NCBI RefSeq assembly: GCF_015594545.1
Contig: NZ_JADIIO010000001.1
Coordinates: 930,001-994,000 of the forward strand
Length of the DNA stretch: 64,000 nucleotides
Origin: Staphylococcus durrellii
GTDB lineage: Bacteria; Bacillota; Bacilli; Staphylococcales; Staphylococcaceae
Direction: 5' to 3'
Part shown: one piece after another, positions 1-11,597 of the stretch
Position numbering within the stretch: position 1 is the stretch's first letter
How the letters are laid out: every line of letters begins with the position of its first letter
Made by a program: the position numbers and the translations under genes
Notes under the pieces: generated by a model
Told to the model about the DNA's origin: nothing
The model's input: the letters and a program-made list of their open reading frames with translations, nothing else
The model's database searches: none

Positions 1-1087
1 TGAAATACAAAGTAAGTGACCCGTATACTCTATTAATTGTAGCTTTTATCTTATGCTTTTCGATTAGAGCTAATAACCCTTCTTCTAATCGTTTACCTAA
101 ATTATCTAAACGCTCGTAAACGCCATCCTGTTCTAAAACTTCTAATAATGCTATACCGGCTTTCATTGAGAGTGGATTACCTGCCATTGTACCTGCTTGG
201 TATGCTGGACCTAAAGGTGCAACATGTTCCATAATATCTTGTCTGCCGCCATAACCACCAATAGGTAAGCCACCACCTACAATTTTTCCAAATGCTGTAA
301 GGTCTGGATAAACTTTATATAAATCTTGCGCGGCGCCATAATGGAAACGAAAGGCTGTGATTACCTCGTCATATATTACTAATGTACCATTATCATGAGA
401 AACTTTATTTACGCCTTCTAAAAAACCTGGCTGAGGTTCTACCATGCCAAAGTTACCGACGATTGGCTCGACTAATACACATGCTATTTCGTCTCCCCAA
501 TAATCAATTGCTTCTTTATATGCAGCTAAGTCATTATAAGGTACTGTAATAACTTCACGAGCGACACTTTCTGGTACTCCTGCTGAATCGGGGGAGCCTA
601 ATTGAGAAGGGCCACTTCCTGCTGCAACAAGTACTAAATCAGAGTGGCCATGATATTGACCAGAAAATTTAATGATTTTATTTCTATTAGTGTAGGCACG
701 TGCAACACGAATCGTCGTCATTACAGCTTCCGTACCAGAGTTTACAAATCTAATTTTTTCTAATGAAGGAATAGCATCTCTCAATTTTTTAGCGAAGTCA
801 ATTTCTAAACGTGTAGGCGTGCCATACAGTACACCTTTAGCTGCTTGTTCTTGAATTGCTTTAGTTATGTGTGGATGCGCTTGGCCAGTAATTATTGGAC
901 CATAAGCCTGAAGGTAATCTATATATTTATTGCCATCCTCATCAAAAAGATAAGCACCTTTACCTTCCTTCATCATAACGGGTGCACCACCACCGACTGC
1001 TTTATAAGAACGCGAAGGTGAATTTACACCACCTAAGATATATTCATCAGAGAATTTTTGAAGTCTTTCGCTTTCTGTGAATTTCAT
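1..1087 (-). CDS. gsaB: Glutamate-1-semialdehyde 2,1-aminomutase (second staphylococcal copy), 3' part missing
   Basis: PLP-dependent class III aminotransferase-fold enzyme that converts glutamate-1-semialdehyde to 5-aminolevulinate, the C5-pathway entry to haem. The reverse strand reads from ATG at 1087 ([20 protein letters not shown]) and stays open to base 1, giving about 362 of the usual ~430 residues; the C-terminus lies outside the window. Visible family marks are the [17 protein letters not shown] block, the QYHGHSD segment, [11 protein letters not shown], and the PLP-lysine region [17 protein letters not shown]. It diverges from bcp, which starts 80 bases away, as in S. aureus where the second GSA-aminomutase gene (gsaB/hemL2) sits next to bcp and perR. 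The choice between gsaB and hemL rests on that context: the primary hemL lies with the hemAXCDBL genes, which are not here. Confidence 0.9.
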   Translation of the reverse strand, partial: MKFTESERLQKFSDEYILGGVNSPSRSYKAVGGGAPVMMKEGKGAYLFDEDGNKYIDYLQAYGPIITGQAHPHITKAIQEQAAKGVLYGTPTRLEIDFAKKLRDAIPSLEKIRFVNSGTEAVMTTIRVARAYTNRNKIIKFSGQYHGHSDLVLVAAGSGPSQLGSPDSAGVPESVAREVITVPYNDLAAYKEAIDYWGDEIACVLVEPIVGNFGMVEPQPGFLEGVNKVSHDNGTLVIYDEVITAFRFHYGAAQDLYKVYPDLTAFGKIVGGGLPIGGYGGRQDIMEHVAPLGPAYQAGTMAGNPLSMKAGIALLEVLEQDGVYERLDNLGKRLEEGLLALIEKHKIKATINRVYGSLTLYF

Positions 1088-1167
1088 GTATATCAACCTC
1101 TTTTAATTTAATATTTTCAACTATTATCGTATCATAAAATTAACTATTAAAAGAAATAGGTGAGAAG

Positions 1168-1623
1168 ATGTTACAAAAAGGACAACAATTTCCAGAATTT
1201 GAATTAGAAAACCAAGATGGAACTACAATTTCAAAGAAGGATTTAGCTGGTAAAAAGGCAATTTTATATTTTTACCCGCGTGATAATACGCCAACTTGTA
1301 CGACAGAAGCCTGTGACTTTAGAGATAATATAGAAGAATTTAATAATATAGATGTACAGGTGTATGGTATAAGTGGAGATTCTAAAAAGAAACACTTAAA
1401 TTTTAAGTCGAAACATAATTTGAATTTTGACTTATTAGTAGATGAAGCATATAAGCTATCAAAAGCAACCGGTGTATATCAGTTAAAAAAATCGTTTGGC
1501 AAAGAATCTATGGGGATAGTCAGAACAACATTTATCATAGATGAAAATGGGGAAATTATAGATGTCATCAGAAAGGTTAAAGTTAAAACTCAAATGGAAG
1601 AATTAAAAAGCATACTGGGGTGA
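1168..1623 (+). CDS. bcp: Thiol peroxidase of the BCP/peroxiredoxin Q family
   Basis: Cytoplasmic peroxiredoxin that reduces hydrogen and organic peroxides with electrons from thioredoxin. The 151-residue length is normal for the family. The active-site block PRDNTPTCTTEACDF places the peroxidatic cysteine at C44 and the probable resolving cysteine at C49, the atypical 2-Cys BCP spacing of four residues between them. A GGTGAGAAG ribosome site precedes the ATG. The next gene starts five bases after the stop, so the two are probably cotranscribed. perR follows, consistent with a peroxide-defence neighbourhood, but I see no PerR box directly in front of bcp. Confidence 0.93.
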   Translation: MLQKGQQFPEFELENQDGTTISKKDLAGKKAILYFYPRDNTPTCTTEACDFRDNIEEFNNIDVQVYGISGDSKKKHLNFKSKHNLNFDLLVDEAYKLSKATGVYQLKKSFGKESMGIVRTTFIIDENGEIIDVIRKVKVKTQMEELKSILG

Positions 1624-1628
1624 GATAA

Positions 1629-2576
1629 GTGAAAGCAGTAAGCTTAATAAGGTTAGGTGAAAAAGAAGAAAAATTAAAAGAAAGATTACCTAATATTGAA
1701 TTTGTTTTTACAAGTGGGGTAGATGAGATAGCTGACCAAGATAAAAAAGACTTAGACATATTATTTGGAGTAGGTAAATTGACAGAAGACTTTTTAGAAG
1801 AATGTCCTAATTTAAAATGGATAGCTTGGTATGCCACGGGTGTAGAAAAATTACCATTGGATTATTTGCAACGTAGAAATATTATTTTAACTAATAATAA
1901 AGGTGCTCATGAAGTACAAATGTCAGAGTTTATCATTGGATATATTTTAGCAGATTATAAAAACATGCGTACTTCATTTAAAAACCAAATCAATAGACAT
2001 TATAATAGTAGACTTACTGGCAAGAACTTAAAAGGACAAAGTATTATGTTCCTAGGAACAGGTAGCATTGCACAGCGAACTGCCCAGTTAGCAAAAGCAT
2101 TTGGCGTAAGAATAATAGGTGTTAATACAACTGGCAAGCAAGTCGATAACTTCGATGAGACTTATAATATGGAAGAAGTTGAACAAGTGATTGGGTACGC
2201 GGATATAGTTATTAATACTTTGCCACAAACAACAAAAACGACACATCTATTGTCAAAAAGACATTTTGAATTGATGAAAGATACGGCATTATTTATAAAT
2301 GTTGGACGTGGATCAGTAGTGAAAAATGAAGTAATAATAGAAGTCTTACAGAATAAAATAATCAGACACGCTTATTTAGATGTTTTTGAAAATGAACCAT
2401 TATCTCAAGATAGTAAGTTCTATGATATAGATAACATTTCTATCACGGCTCATATATCTGGTAATAATACTGAATATAGTGATGAAGTGACAGATATATT
2501 TATAGATAATTTAAAATCTTTTCTCAATAAAGATGGTACAATTGAGAATGAAGTAGACATCAGCAAAGGATATTAA
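1629..2576 (+). CDS. D-isomer-specific 2-hydroxyacid dehydrogenase family protein
   Basis: NAD(P)-dependent dehydrogenase of the D-2-hydroxyacid family, 315 residues, with a GTG start overlapping the bcp ribosome-site region (GGGGTGAGA upstream). The nucleotide-binding glycine motif is GTGSIAQRTAQLAKAFG. The catalytic arginine, glutamate and histidine regions appear as NVGRGSVV, DVFENEPL and TAHISGNN. The substrate cannot be read from sequence; 3-phosphoglycerate dehydrogenase is often given for homologues, but the protein lacks the regulatory C-terminal domains of SerA. It sits between bcp and perR, as in other staphylococci. Confidence 0.85.
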   Translation: MKAVSLIRLGEKEEKLKERLPNIEFVFTSGVDEIADQDKKDLDILFGVGKLTEDFLEECPNLKWIAWYATGVEKLPLDYLQRRNIILTNNKGAHEVQMSEFIIGYILADYKNMRTSFKNQINRHYNSRLTGKNLKGQSIMFLGTGSIAQRTAQLAKAFGVRIIGVNTTGKQVDNFDETYNMEEVEQVIGYADIVINTLPQTTKTTHLLSKRHFELMKDTALFINVGRGSVVKNEVIIEVLQNKIIRHAYLDVFENEPLSQDSKFYDIDNISITAHISGNNTEYSDEVTDIFIDNLKSFLNKDGTIENEVDISKGY

Positions 2577-2596
2577 CCTTTATTAGTCTAATAATA

Positions 2597-2626
2597 TTGA
2601 CATTTTACTCTTATAACAGTTATATT
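2597..2626 (+). promoter_or_regulatory. perR promoter
   Basis: TTGACA at 2597-2602 and TATATT at 2621-2626 with an 18-base spacer, located between the dehydrogenase stop and perR. The match to sigma-A consensus is good. Confidence 0.7.
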
Positions 2627-2638
2627 AGTATTAAGTAA

Positions 2639-2653
2639 TAATAATTATTATAT
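2639..2653 (+). promoter_or_regulatory. PerR box (autoregulation of perR)
   Basis: The 15-mer TAATAATTATTATAT matches 13 of 15 positions of the recalled PerR box TTATAATNATTATAA. It lies just downstream of the predicted -10 and about 20 bases before the perR start, where a bound repressor would block transcription. Autoregulation by PerR is known in S. aureus and B. subtilis; the site here is inferred from sequence only. Confidence 0.65.
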
Positions 2654-2671
2654 AGAAAGATGGTGAGGAAA

Positions 2672-3124
2672 ATGAGTGCAGAAATGGAAAGCATTGAACA
2701 TCAATTAGAAGATTCAATTGCTTCATTAAGAACAGCTGGCATAAGAATAACACCACAACGACAAGCAATTTTAAAATTCTTGATTGCAGCAGAGTCACAT
2801 CCAACGGCTGATGAAATATATCAAGCACTGTCACCAGATTTTCCTAATATAAGTGTTGCTACAATTTATAATAATTTACGTGTTTTTAAAGATAAAGGTA
2901 TTGTAAAAGAATTAACTTATGGGGATTCATCAAGTAGATTCGATTTTAATACACACAATCATTATCATGTGATTTGTGAAAACTGCGGAAAAATTGTCGA
3001 TTTTCATTATCCTCAATTGGATGAAGTTGAACAACTTGCTCAACACGTAACTGAATTTAATGTATCACATCACCGCATGGAAATTTATGGTGTTTGTAAA
3101 GATTGCCAAGATAAAGGTTATTAA
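2672..3124 (+). CDS. perR: Peroxide-responsive repressor PerR (Fur family)
   Basis: Metal-dependent repressor that senses H2O2 by metal-catalysed histidine oxidation and controls peroxide-defence and iron-storage genes. I chose ATG 2672 ([11 protein letters not shown]) over the in-frame ATG 2660 because it matches the known PerR N-terminus and has GGTGAGGAA just upstream. The protein has 150 residues. The winged-helix region covers about 20-85 ([18 protein letters not shown]). The regulatory metal cluster is visible as H43, D91 and the HNHYH stretch at 95-99, and the structural zinc cysteines are C102/C105 and C142/C145. A PerR box lies upstream and a strong terminator follows. Confidence 0.96.
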   Translation: MSAEMESIEHQLEDSIASLRTAGIRITPQRQAILKFLIAAESHPTADEIYQALSPDFPNISVATIYNNLRVFKDKGIVKELTYGDSSSRFDFNTHNHYHVICENCGKIVDFHYPQLDEVEQLAQHVTEFNVSHHRMEIYGVCKDCQDKGY

Positions 3125-3133
3125 TAATAAGTT

Positions 3134-3165
3134 TGAGAGGGAGGATGTATTCCTCTCTTTTTTTT
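3134..3165 (+). terminator. Terminator after perR
   Basis: GAGAGG (3135-3140) pairs with CCTCTC (3152-3157) and is followed by a run of T residues. Confidence 0.85.
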
Positions 3166-3288
3166 GATATAAGTCAATATAGCCCCGAAAACAGATAATA
3201 TTATTACACAAAAATATATGATACTACATTTTAACTACAATAGGTTATTGATTAAGTAAATATAAACTAAATTTATTCTTCATTTTTA

Positions 3289-3317
3289 TTGACGAGGATT
3301 TGTAAAATTGGTACTAT
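3289..3317 (+). promoter_or_regulatory. rrn promoter P1
   Basis: TTGACG at 3289-3294 and TACTAT at 3312-3317, spacer 17. It is about 345 bases before 16S, in the AT-rich stretch 3166-3660, which holds no gene. Confidence 0.65.
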
Positions 3318-3482
3318 ATAAAAGTCGTCGAAACAAGTACAGCTTAATGATTTGAATTTTAAAAAAAGAAAATGATTGTTAGTGTAAATTTGGTACTTGT
3401 GTAACAGACGAATTCAATATAGAATTGTAAATGTTGAGTTAACGACAGAATAAAATTACTTAAATTATTTTATAATTTTATT

Positions 3483-3512
3483 ATTGACTCAATAAAAAAA
3501 TAGTGTTACAAT
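3483..3512 (+). promoter_or_regulatory. rrn promoter P2
   Basis: TTGACT at 3483-3488 and TACAAT at 3507-3512, spacer 18. It sits shortly upstream of the 16S processing stem, forming the usual tandem rrn promoter pair with P1. Confidence 0.65.
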
Positions 3513-3539
3513 CGTTTCTTGTAACACAACAAATGAACA

Positions 3540-3563
3540 TTGAAAACTGAATTGCAATATGTC
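3540..3563 (+). other. 5' arm of the 16S rRNA processing stem
   Basis: TTGAAAACTGAATTGCAATATGTC in the leader is almost fully complementary to 5263-5285 downstream of 16S. The pairing would close a long stem around 16S and form the RNase III substrate. The sequence also resembles the staphylococcal rrn boxA-like leader. Confidence 0.7.
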
Positions 3564-3660
3564 AACGTTAATTCCAAACGCAACGATATAATCGTTGGTT
3601 TAAACGTGTTAGAGATAACACACAAATTAGTATTTTATGAGCTAATCAAACATCATAATT

Positions 3661-5223
<1,563 letters not shown>

Positions 5224-5262
5224 ATTCGGAACATCTTCTACGAAGATGAGAGGGATGACGTA

Positions 5263-5285
5263 GACATATTGTATTCAGTTTTGAA
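5263..5285 (+). other. 3' arm of the 16S rRNA processing stem
   Basis: GACATATTGTATTCAGTTTTGAA is the complement of the leader arm at 3540-3563. Confidence 0.7.
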
Positions 5286-5312
5286 TGCTCATAGAGTTTT
5301 CAACACGAAAAT

Positions 5313-5389
<77 letters not shown>

Positions 5390-5413
5390 TTATAGTAATA
5401 ACACATAATATTT

Positions 5414-5489
5414 GGGGGCTTAGCTCAGATGGGAGAGCGCCTGCTTTGCACGCAGGAGGTCAGCGGTTCGATCCCGCTAGTCTCCACCA
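5414..5489 (+). tRNA. tRNA-Ala(TGC), rrn spacer
   Basis: 76 bases with encoded CCA; anticodon TGC. Acceptor GGGGGCT pairs with AGTCTCC using G-T wobbles. The tRNA-Ala at 9516 is identical. Confidence 0.97.
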
Positions 5490-5502
5490 TTTATTAAATT
5501 GT

Positions 5503-5529
5503 ACATTGAAAACTAGATAAGTAAGTAAA
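5503..5529 (+). other. 5' arm of the 23S rRNA processing stem
   Basis: This stretch, containing TTGAAAACTAGATAAGTAAG, is complementary to 8633-8659 after 23S. It repeats the TTGAAAACT start of the 16S leader arm. Confidence 0.7.
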
Positions 5530-5679
5530 AATAGATTTTACCAAGCAAAACCGAGTGAATTAGAGTTTTTAAAAGCTTGAATTCAAACTAAAATAATCGC
5601 TAGTGTTCGAAAGAACACTCACAGATTAATAACATTTTGGGTTTTGAGTTAAACGTTGCGTTTGACTTAAAACCAAAAA

Positions 5680-8602
<2,923 letters not shown>

Positions 8603-8632
8603 TTTTTAAATGTTTTGATTGGTTGATTTATA

Positions 8633-8659
8633 TTTACTTACTATCTAGTTTTGAATGTA
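8633..8659 (+). other. 3' arm of the 23S rRNA processing stem
   Basis: Contains TTTACTTACTATCTAGTTTT, complementary to the leader arm at 5503-5529. Confidence 0.7.
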
Positions 8660-8678
8660 TAAATGTTATACATCATTG

Positions 8679-8793
8679 TCTGGTGACAATGGCAAGGAGG
8701 TCACACCTGTTCCCATGCCGAACACAGAAGTTAAGCTCCTTAGCGCCGATGGTAGTCGGATTTACATCCCGCTAGAGTAGGACGTTGCCAGGC
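8679..8793 (+). rRNA. rrf: 5S ribosomal RNA
   Basis: 115 bases from TCTGGTGACAATGGC to GACGTTGCCAGGC, with the conserved CCCATGCCGAACACAGAAGT block. Confidence 0.96.
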
Positions 8794-8803
8794 AATATAT
8801 AAC

Positions 8804-8879
8804 GGAGAATTAGCTCAGCTGGGAGAGCATCTGCCTTACAAGCAGAGGGTCGGCGGTTCGAACCCGTCATTCTCCACCA
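8804..8879 (+). tRNA. tRNA-Val(TAC)
   Basis: 76 bases with CCA; anticodon TAC; acceptor GGAGAAT/ATTCTCC. First gene of the 27-tRNA array after 5S. Confidence 0.97.
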
Positions 8880-8899
8880 TATTACTTTTATACATATTA

Positions 8900-8975
<76 letters not shown>

Positions 8976-8980
8976 TGTAT

Positions 8981-9056
8981 GAGCCATTAGCTCAGTTGGT
9001 AGAGCATCTGACTTTTAATCAGAGGGTCAGAGGTTCGAATCCTCTATGGCTCACCA
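8981..9056 (+). tRNA. tRNA-Lys(TTT)
   Basis: 76 bases with CCA; anticodon TTT; acceptor GAGCCAT/ATGGCTC. Confidence 0.97.
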
Positions 9057-9062
9057 TTACAT

Positions 9063-9144
9063 GCGGGTGTGGCGGAATTGGCAGACGCACTAGACTTAGG
9101 ATCTAGCGCCTTACGGCGTGGGGGTTCGACTCCCTTCACCCGCA
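9063..9144 (+). tRNA. tRNA-Leu(TAG)
   Basis: 82 bases, class II with a long variable arm; anticodon TAG; no encoded CCA. Confidence 0.96.
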
Positions 9145-9147
9145 TAT

Positions 9148-9222
9148 GCAGAAGTAGTTCAGCGGTAGAATACGACCTTGCCAAGGTCGGGGTCGCGGGT
9201 TCGAATCCCGTCTTCTGCTCCA
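9148..9222 (+). tRNA. tRNA-Gly(GCC)
   Basis: 75 bases with CCA; anticodon GCC; has the normal GGTTCGAATCC T-arm, so it is a proteinogenic glycine tRNA. Confidence 0.97.
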
Positions 9223-9235
9223 TTTTTTCTTTTGT

Positions 9236-9324
9236 GCCGGGGTGGCGGAACTGGCAGACGCACAGGACTTAAAATCCTGCGGTAAGTAATTACCGTACCG
9301 GTTCGATTCCGGTCCTCGGCACCA
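9236..9324 (+). tRNA. tRNA-Leu(TAA)
   Basis: 89 bases with CCA, long variable arm; anticodon TAA. Confidence 0.96.
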
Positions 9325-9339
9325 TCATTTGTGAAATAT

Positions 9340-9413
9340 GCGCCCGTAGCTCAACTGGATAGAGCGTTTGACTACGGATCAAGAGGTTATGGGTTCGACT
9401 CCTATCGGGCGCG
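9340..9413 (+). tRNA. tRNA-Arg(ACG)
   Basis: 74 bases, no encoded CCA; anticodon ACG (wobble A expected to be inosine); acceptor GCGCCCG/CGGGCGC. Confidence 0.96.
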
Positions 9414-9426
9414 TTCATATATTTTA

Positions 9427-9500
9427 CGGGAAGTAGCTCAGCTTGGTAGAGCACTTGGTTTGGGACCAAGGGGTCGTAGGTTCGAATCCTGTCTTCCCGA
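9427..9500 (+). tRNA. tRNA-Pro(TGG)
   Basis: 74 bases, no encoded CCA; anticodon TGG; acceptor CGGGAAG/CTTCCCG. Confidence 0.96.
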
Positions 9501-9515
9501 TTAAAATACCTATAT

Positions 9516-9591
9516 GGGGGCTTAGCTCAGATGGGAGAGCGCCTGCTTTGCACGCAGGAGGTCAGCGGTTCGATCCCGCTAGTCTCCACCA
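9516..9591 (+). tRNA. tRNA-Ala(TGC), second copy
   Basis: 76 bases with CCA; identical to the rrn spacer tRNA-Ala at 5414. Confidence 0.97.
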
Positions 9592-9609
9592 TATAAGAAA
9601 ATATTTAAC

Positions 9610-9683
9610 GGCGGTGTAGCTCAGCTGGCTAGAGCGTACGGTTCATACCCGTGAGGTCGGGGGTTCGATCCCCTCCACCGCCA
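9610..9683 (+). tRNA. tRNA-Met(CAT), elongator
   Basis: 74 bases, no encoded CCA; anticodon CAT. Its GGCGGTGTAGCTCAGCTGGC start matches the elongator tRNA-Met of Firmicutes as I remember it. Confidence 0.88.
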
Positions 9684-9709
9684 CTAAATTTTATTATGAA
9701 TTATATTTA

Positions 9710-9783
9710 GGACCTTTAGCTCAGTTGGTCAGAGCTAACGGCTCATAACCGTTCGGTCGCAGGTTCGAATCCTGCAAGGTCCA
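9710..9783 (+). tRNA. tRNA-Ile2(CAT), lysidine type
   Basis: 74 bases, no encoded CCA; anticodon CAT, but the body GGACCTTTAGCTCAGTTGG resembles the Firmicutes tRNA-Ile2 whose C34 is changed to lysidine by TilS so that it reads AUA. Its position after tRNA-Met matches the B. subtilis order. Sequence-only tools may label it Met. Confidence 0.8.
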
Positions 9784-9792
9784 TTAAATTGT

Positions 9793-9885
9793 GGAGGAAT
9801 ACCCAAGTCCGGCTGAAGGGATCGGTCTTGAAAACCGACAGGGGCTTAACGGCCCGCGGGGGTTCGAATCCCTCTTCCTCCGCCA
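9793..9885 (+). tRNA. tRNA-Ser(TGA), copy 1
   Basis: 93 bases with CCA, long variable arm; anticodon TGA. Identical to the next gene. Confidence 0.96.
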
Positions 9886-9930
9886 TTTATTTTTTCAGCA
9901 TTATAATTCAATAAAATTATTTATTAATAC

Positions 9931-10023
9931 GGAGGAATACCCAAGTCCGGCTGAAGGGATCGGTCTTGAAAACCGACAGGGGCTTAACGGCCCGCGGGGG
10001 TTCGAATCCCTCTTCCTCCGCCA
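9931..10023 (+). tRNA. tRNA-Ser(TGA), copy 2
   Basis: 93 bases with CCA; identical tandem duplicate of 9793-9885, separated by 45 bases. Confidence 0.96.
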
Positions 10024-10041
10024 TTAATTATTTATTATTAT

Positions 10042-10115
<74 letters not shown>

Positions 10116-10126
10116 TTACATATTTT

Positions 10127-10202
10127 GGTCTCGTAGTGTAGCGGTTAACACGCCTGCCTGTCACGCAGGAGATCGCGGGTTCGATTCCCGTCGAGACCGC
10201 CA
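10127..10202 (+). tRNA. tRNA-Asp(GTC), copy 1
   Basis: 76 bases with CCA; anticodon GTC; identical copy at 51619. Confidence 0.97.
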
Positions 10203-10206
10203 TTAT

Positions 10207-10279
10207 GGTTCAGTAGCTCAGTTGGTAGAGCAATGGATTGAAGCTCCATGTGTCGGCAGTTCGATTCTGTCCTGAACCA
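10207..10279 (+). tRNA. tRNA-Phe(GAA), copy 1
   Basis: 73 bases, no encoded CCA; anticodon GAA; identical copy at 51699. Confidence 0.97.
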
Positions 10280-10288
10280 TTCAAACAA

Positions 10289-10361
<73 letters not shown>

Positions 10362-10367
10362 TCATAT

Positions 10368-10451
10368 GGAGGGGTAGCGAAGTGGCTAAACGCGGCGGAC
10401 TGTAAATCCGCTCCTTCGGGTTCGGCAGTTCGAATCTGCCCCCCTCCACCA
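10368..10451 (+). tRNA. tRNA-Tyr(GTA)
   Basis: 84 bases with CCA, long variable arm; anticodon GTA. Confidence 0.97.
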
Positions 10452-10464
10452 TTTATAATTTAAT

Positions 10465-10538
10465 AGGGGCATATTTCAACGGTAGAATAGAGGTCTCCAA
10501 AACCTTTGATGTGGGTTCGATTCCTACTGCCCCTGCCA
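10465..10538 (+). tRNA. tRNA-Trp(CCA)
   Basis: 74 bases with CCA; anticodon CCA; acceptor AGGGGCA/TGCCCCT. Confidence 0.97.
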
Positions 10539-10539
10539 T

Positions 10540-10613
10540 GGCGGTTGTGGCGAAGTGGTTAACGCATCGGATTGTGGTTCCGACATTCGTGGGTTCGATT
10601 CCCATCAGCCGCC
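10540..10613 (+). tRNA. tRNA-His(GTG), copy 1
   Basis: 74 bases counting the encoded G-1 that pairs with C73; anticodon GTG. The acceptor has a T-G wobble (CAGCCGCC) where the copy at 51786 has T-A (CAACCGCC). Confidence 0.95.
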
Positions 10614-10625
10614 CTTAAGTATTAA

Positions 10626-10697
10626 TGGGCTATAGCCAAGCGGTAAGGCAACGGACTTTGACTCCGTCACGCGCTGGTTCGAATCCAGCTAGCCCAG
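10626..10697 (+). tRNA. tRNA-Gln(TTG)
   Basis: 72 bases, no encoded CCA; anticodon TTG; acceptor TGGGCTA/TAGCCCA. Confidence 0.96.
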
Positions 10698-10702
10698 TAT
10701 TT

Positions 10703-10773
<71 letters not shown>

Positions 10774-10784
10774 CTATGTGATTT

Positions 10785-10859
10785 GCGGGAGTAGTTTAAC
10801 TCTTAGAACAGGTTCCTTCCCGGAACAAGGTATAGGTGTAAGTCCTATCTTCCGCTCCA
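10785..10859 (+). tRNA. tRNA-Gly(TCC), peptidoglycan type, copy 1
   Basis: 75 bases with CCA; acceptor GCGGGAG/CTTCCGC. The D-loop (TTTAACTCTTAGAA) lacks the G18-G19 pair, and the T-loop is TGTAAGT instead of TTCRANT. These are the hallmarks, as I recall, of the non-proteinogenic S. aureus tRNA-Gly that escape EF-Tu and supply glycine to FemX/A/B for the cell-wall bridge. Confidence 0.9.
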
Positions 10860-10878
10860 TTTATTTTTTATAATTTAT

Positions 10879-10953
10879 GCGGGAGTAGTTTAACTCTTAG
10901 AACAGGTTCCTTCCCGGAACAAGGTGTAGGTGTAAGTCCTATCTTCCGCTCCA
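10879..10953 (+). tRNA. tRNA-Gly(TCC), peptidoglycan type, copy 2
   Basis: As copy 1, with one visible change in the T-stem (GTGTAGG for GTATAGG), which still pairs as a wobble. Confidence 0.9.
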
Positions 10954-10972
10954 TTTAATTTTTATAATTTAT

Positions 10973-11047
10973 GCGGGAGTAGTTTAACTCTTAGAACAGG
11001 TTCCTTCCCGGAACAAGGTATAGGTGTAAGTCCTATCTTCCGCTCCA
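10973..11047 (+). tRNA. tRNA-Gly(TCC), peptidoglycan type, copy 3
   Basis: Same sequence as copy 1; the ~94-base repeat unit includes the TTTTATAATTTAT spacer. Confidence 0.9.
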
Positions 11048-11065
11048 TTTAATTTTATAATTTAT

Positions 11066-11140
11066 GCGGGAGTAGTTTAACTCTTAGAACAGGTTCCTTC
11101 CCGGAACAAGGTATAGGTGTAAGTCCTATCTTCCGCTCCA
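11066..11140 (+). tRNA. tRNA-Gly(TCC), peptidoglycan type, copy 4
   Basis: Same sequence as copies 1 and 3, with the abnormal D- and T-loops. Confidence 0.9.
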
Positions 11141-11175
11141 TAATTGCTTCCATTTGGGAGTTTTTTATTTATTGG

Positions 11176-11259
11176 GCCGGTGTGGCGGAATTGGCAGACG
11201 CGCGGGACTCAAAATCCCGTTCCTTCATTGGAGTGTCGGTTCAAACCCGACCACCGGTA
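11176..11259 (+). tRNA. tRNA-Leu(CAA)
   Basis: 84 bases, no encoded CCA, long variable arm; anticodon CAA. The acceptor closes with a G1-T72 wobble. Last gene of the array. Confidence 0.93.
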
Positions 11260-11290
11260 TCTTTTGGTGTTATAGACATCAGTATATTCT

Positions 11291-11323
11291 AGAAACCCTG
11301 TAATTACAGGGTTTCTTTTTTTT
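11291..11323 (+). terminator. Terminator of the rrn-tRNA transcript
   Basis: Hairpin AGAAACCCTGTA/TACAGGGTTTCT followed by a T-run; the first strong terminator after the rrn promoters. Confidence 0.9.
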
Positions 11324-11597
11324 ATCCTCATAAAAACATTAAATTTAAATATTTTGTTCTTTTTGTGGTCAAAGAAACACTAATGGAACATGGTTAAAAA
11401 TGAACTGTTTTGATATTAATATATTGTAAAAAATGAAAGTAATTAATATGTAGACATAATTAAATATATCGAATATTTTAAATATTGTTTACTTTATAAT
11501 AATATAAGGCTAATATATAGATATCGTTATTTATCTAAAAATTATTGTATTTTTAATGTTTTTAGGTAATTATTCTGTCTGAAAGTGAGGTAATATT

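Noticed and set aside
9069..10027. Plus-strand frames with repeated peptides such as EEYPSPAEGIGLENRQGLNG
   Set aside because: They are translations of tRNA-Leu and duplicated tRNA-Ser genes.
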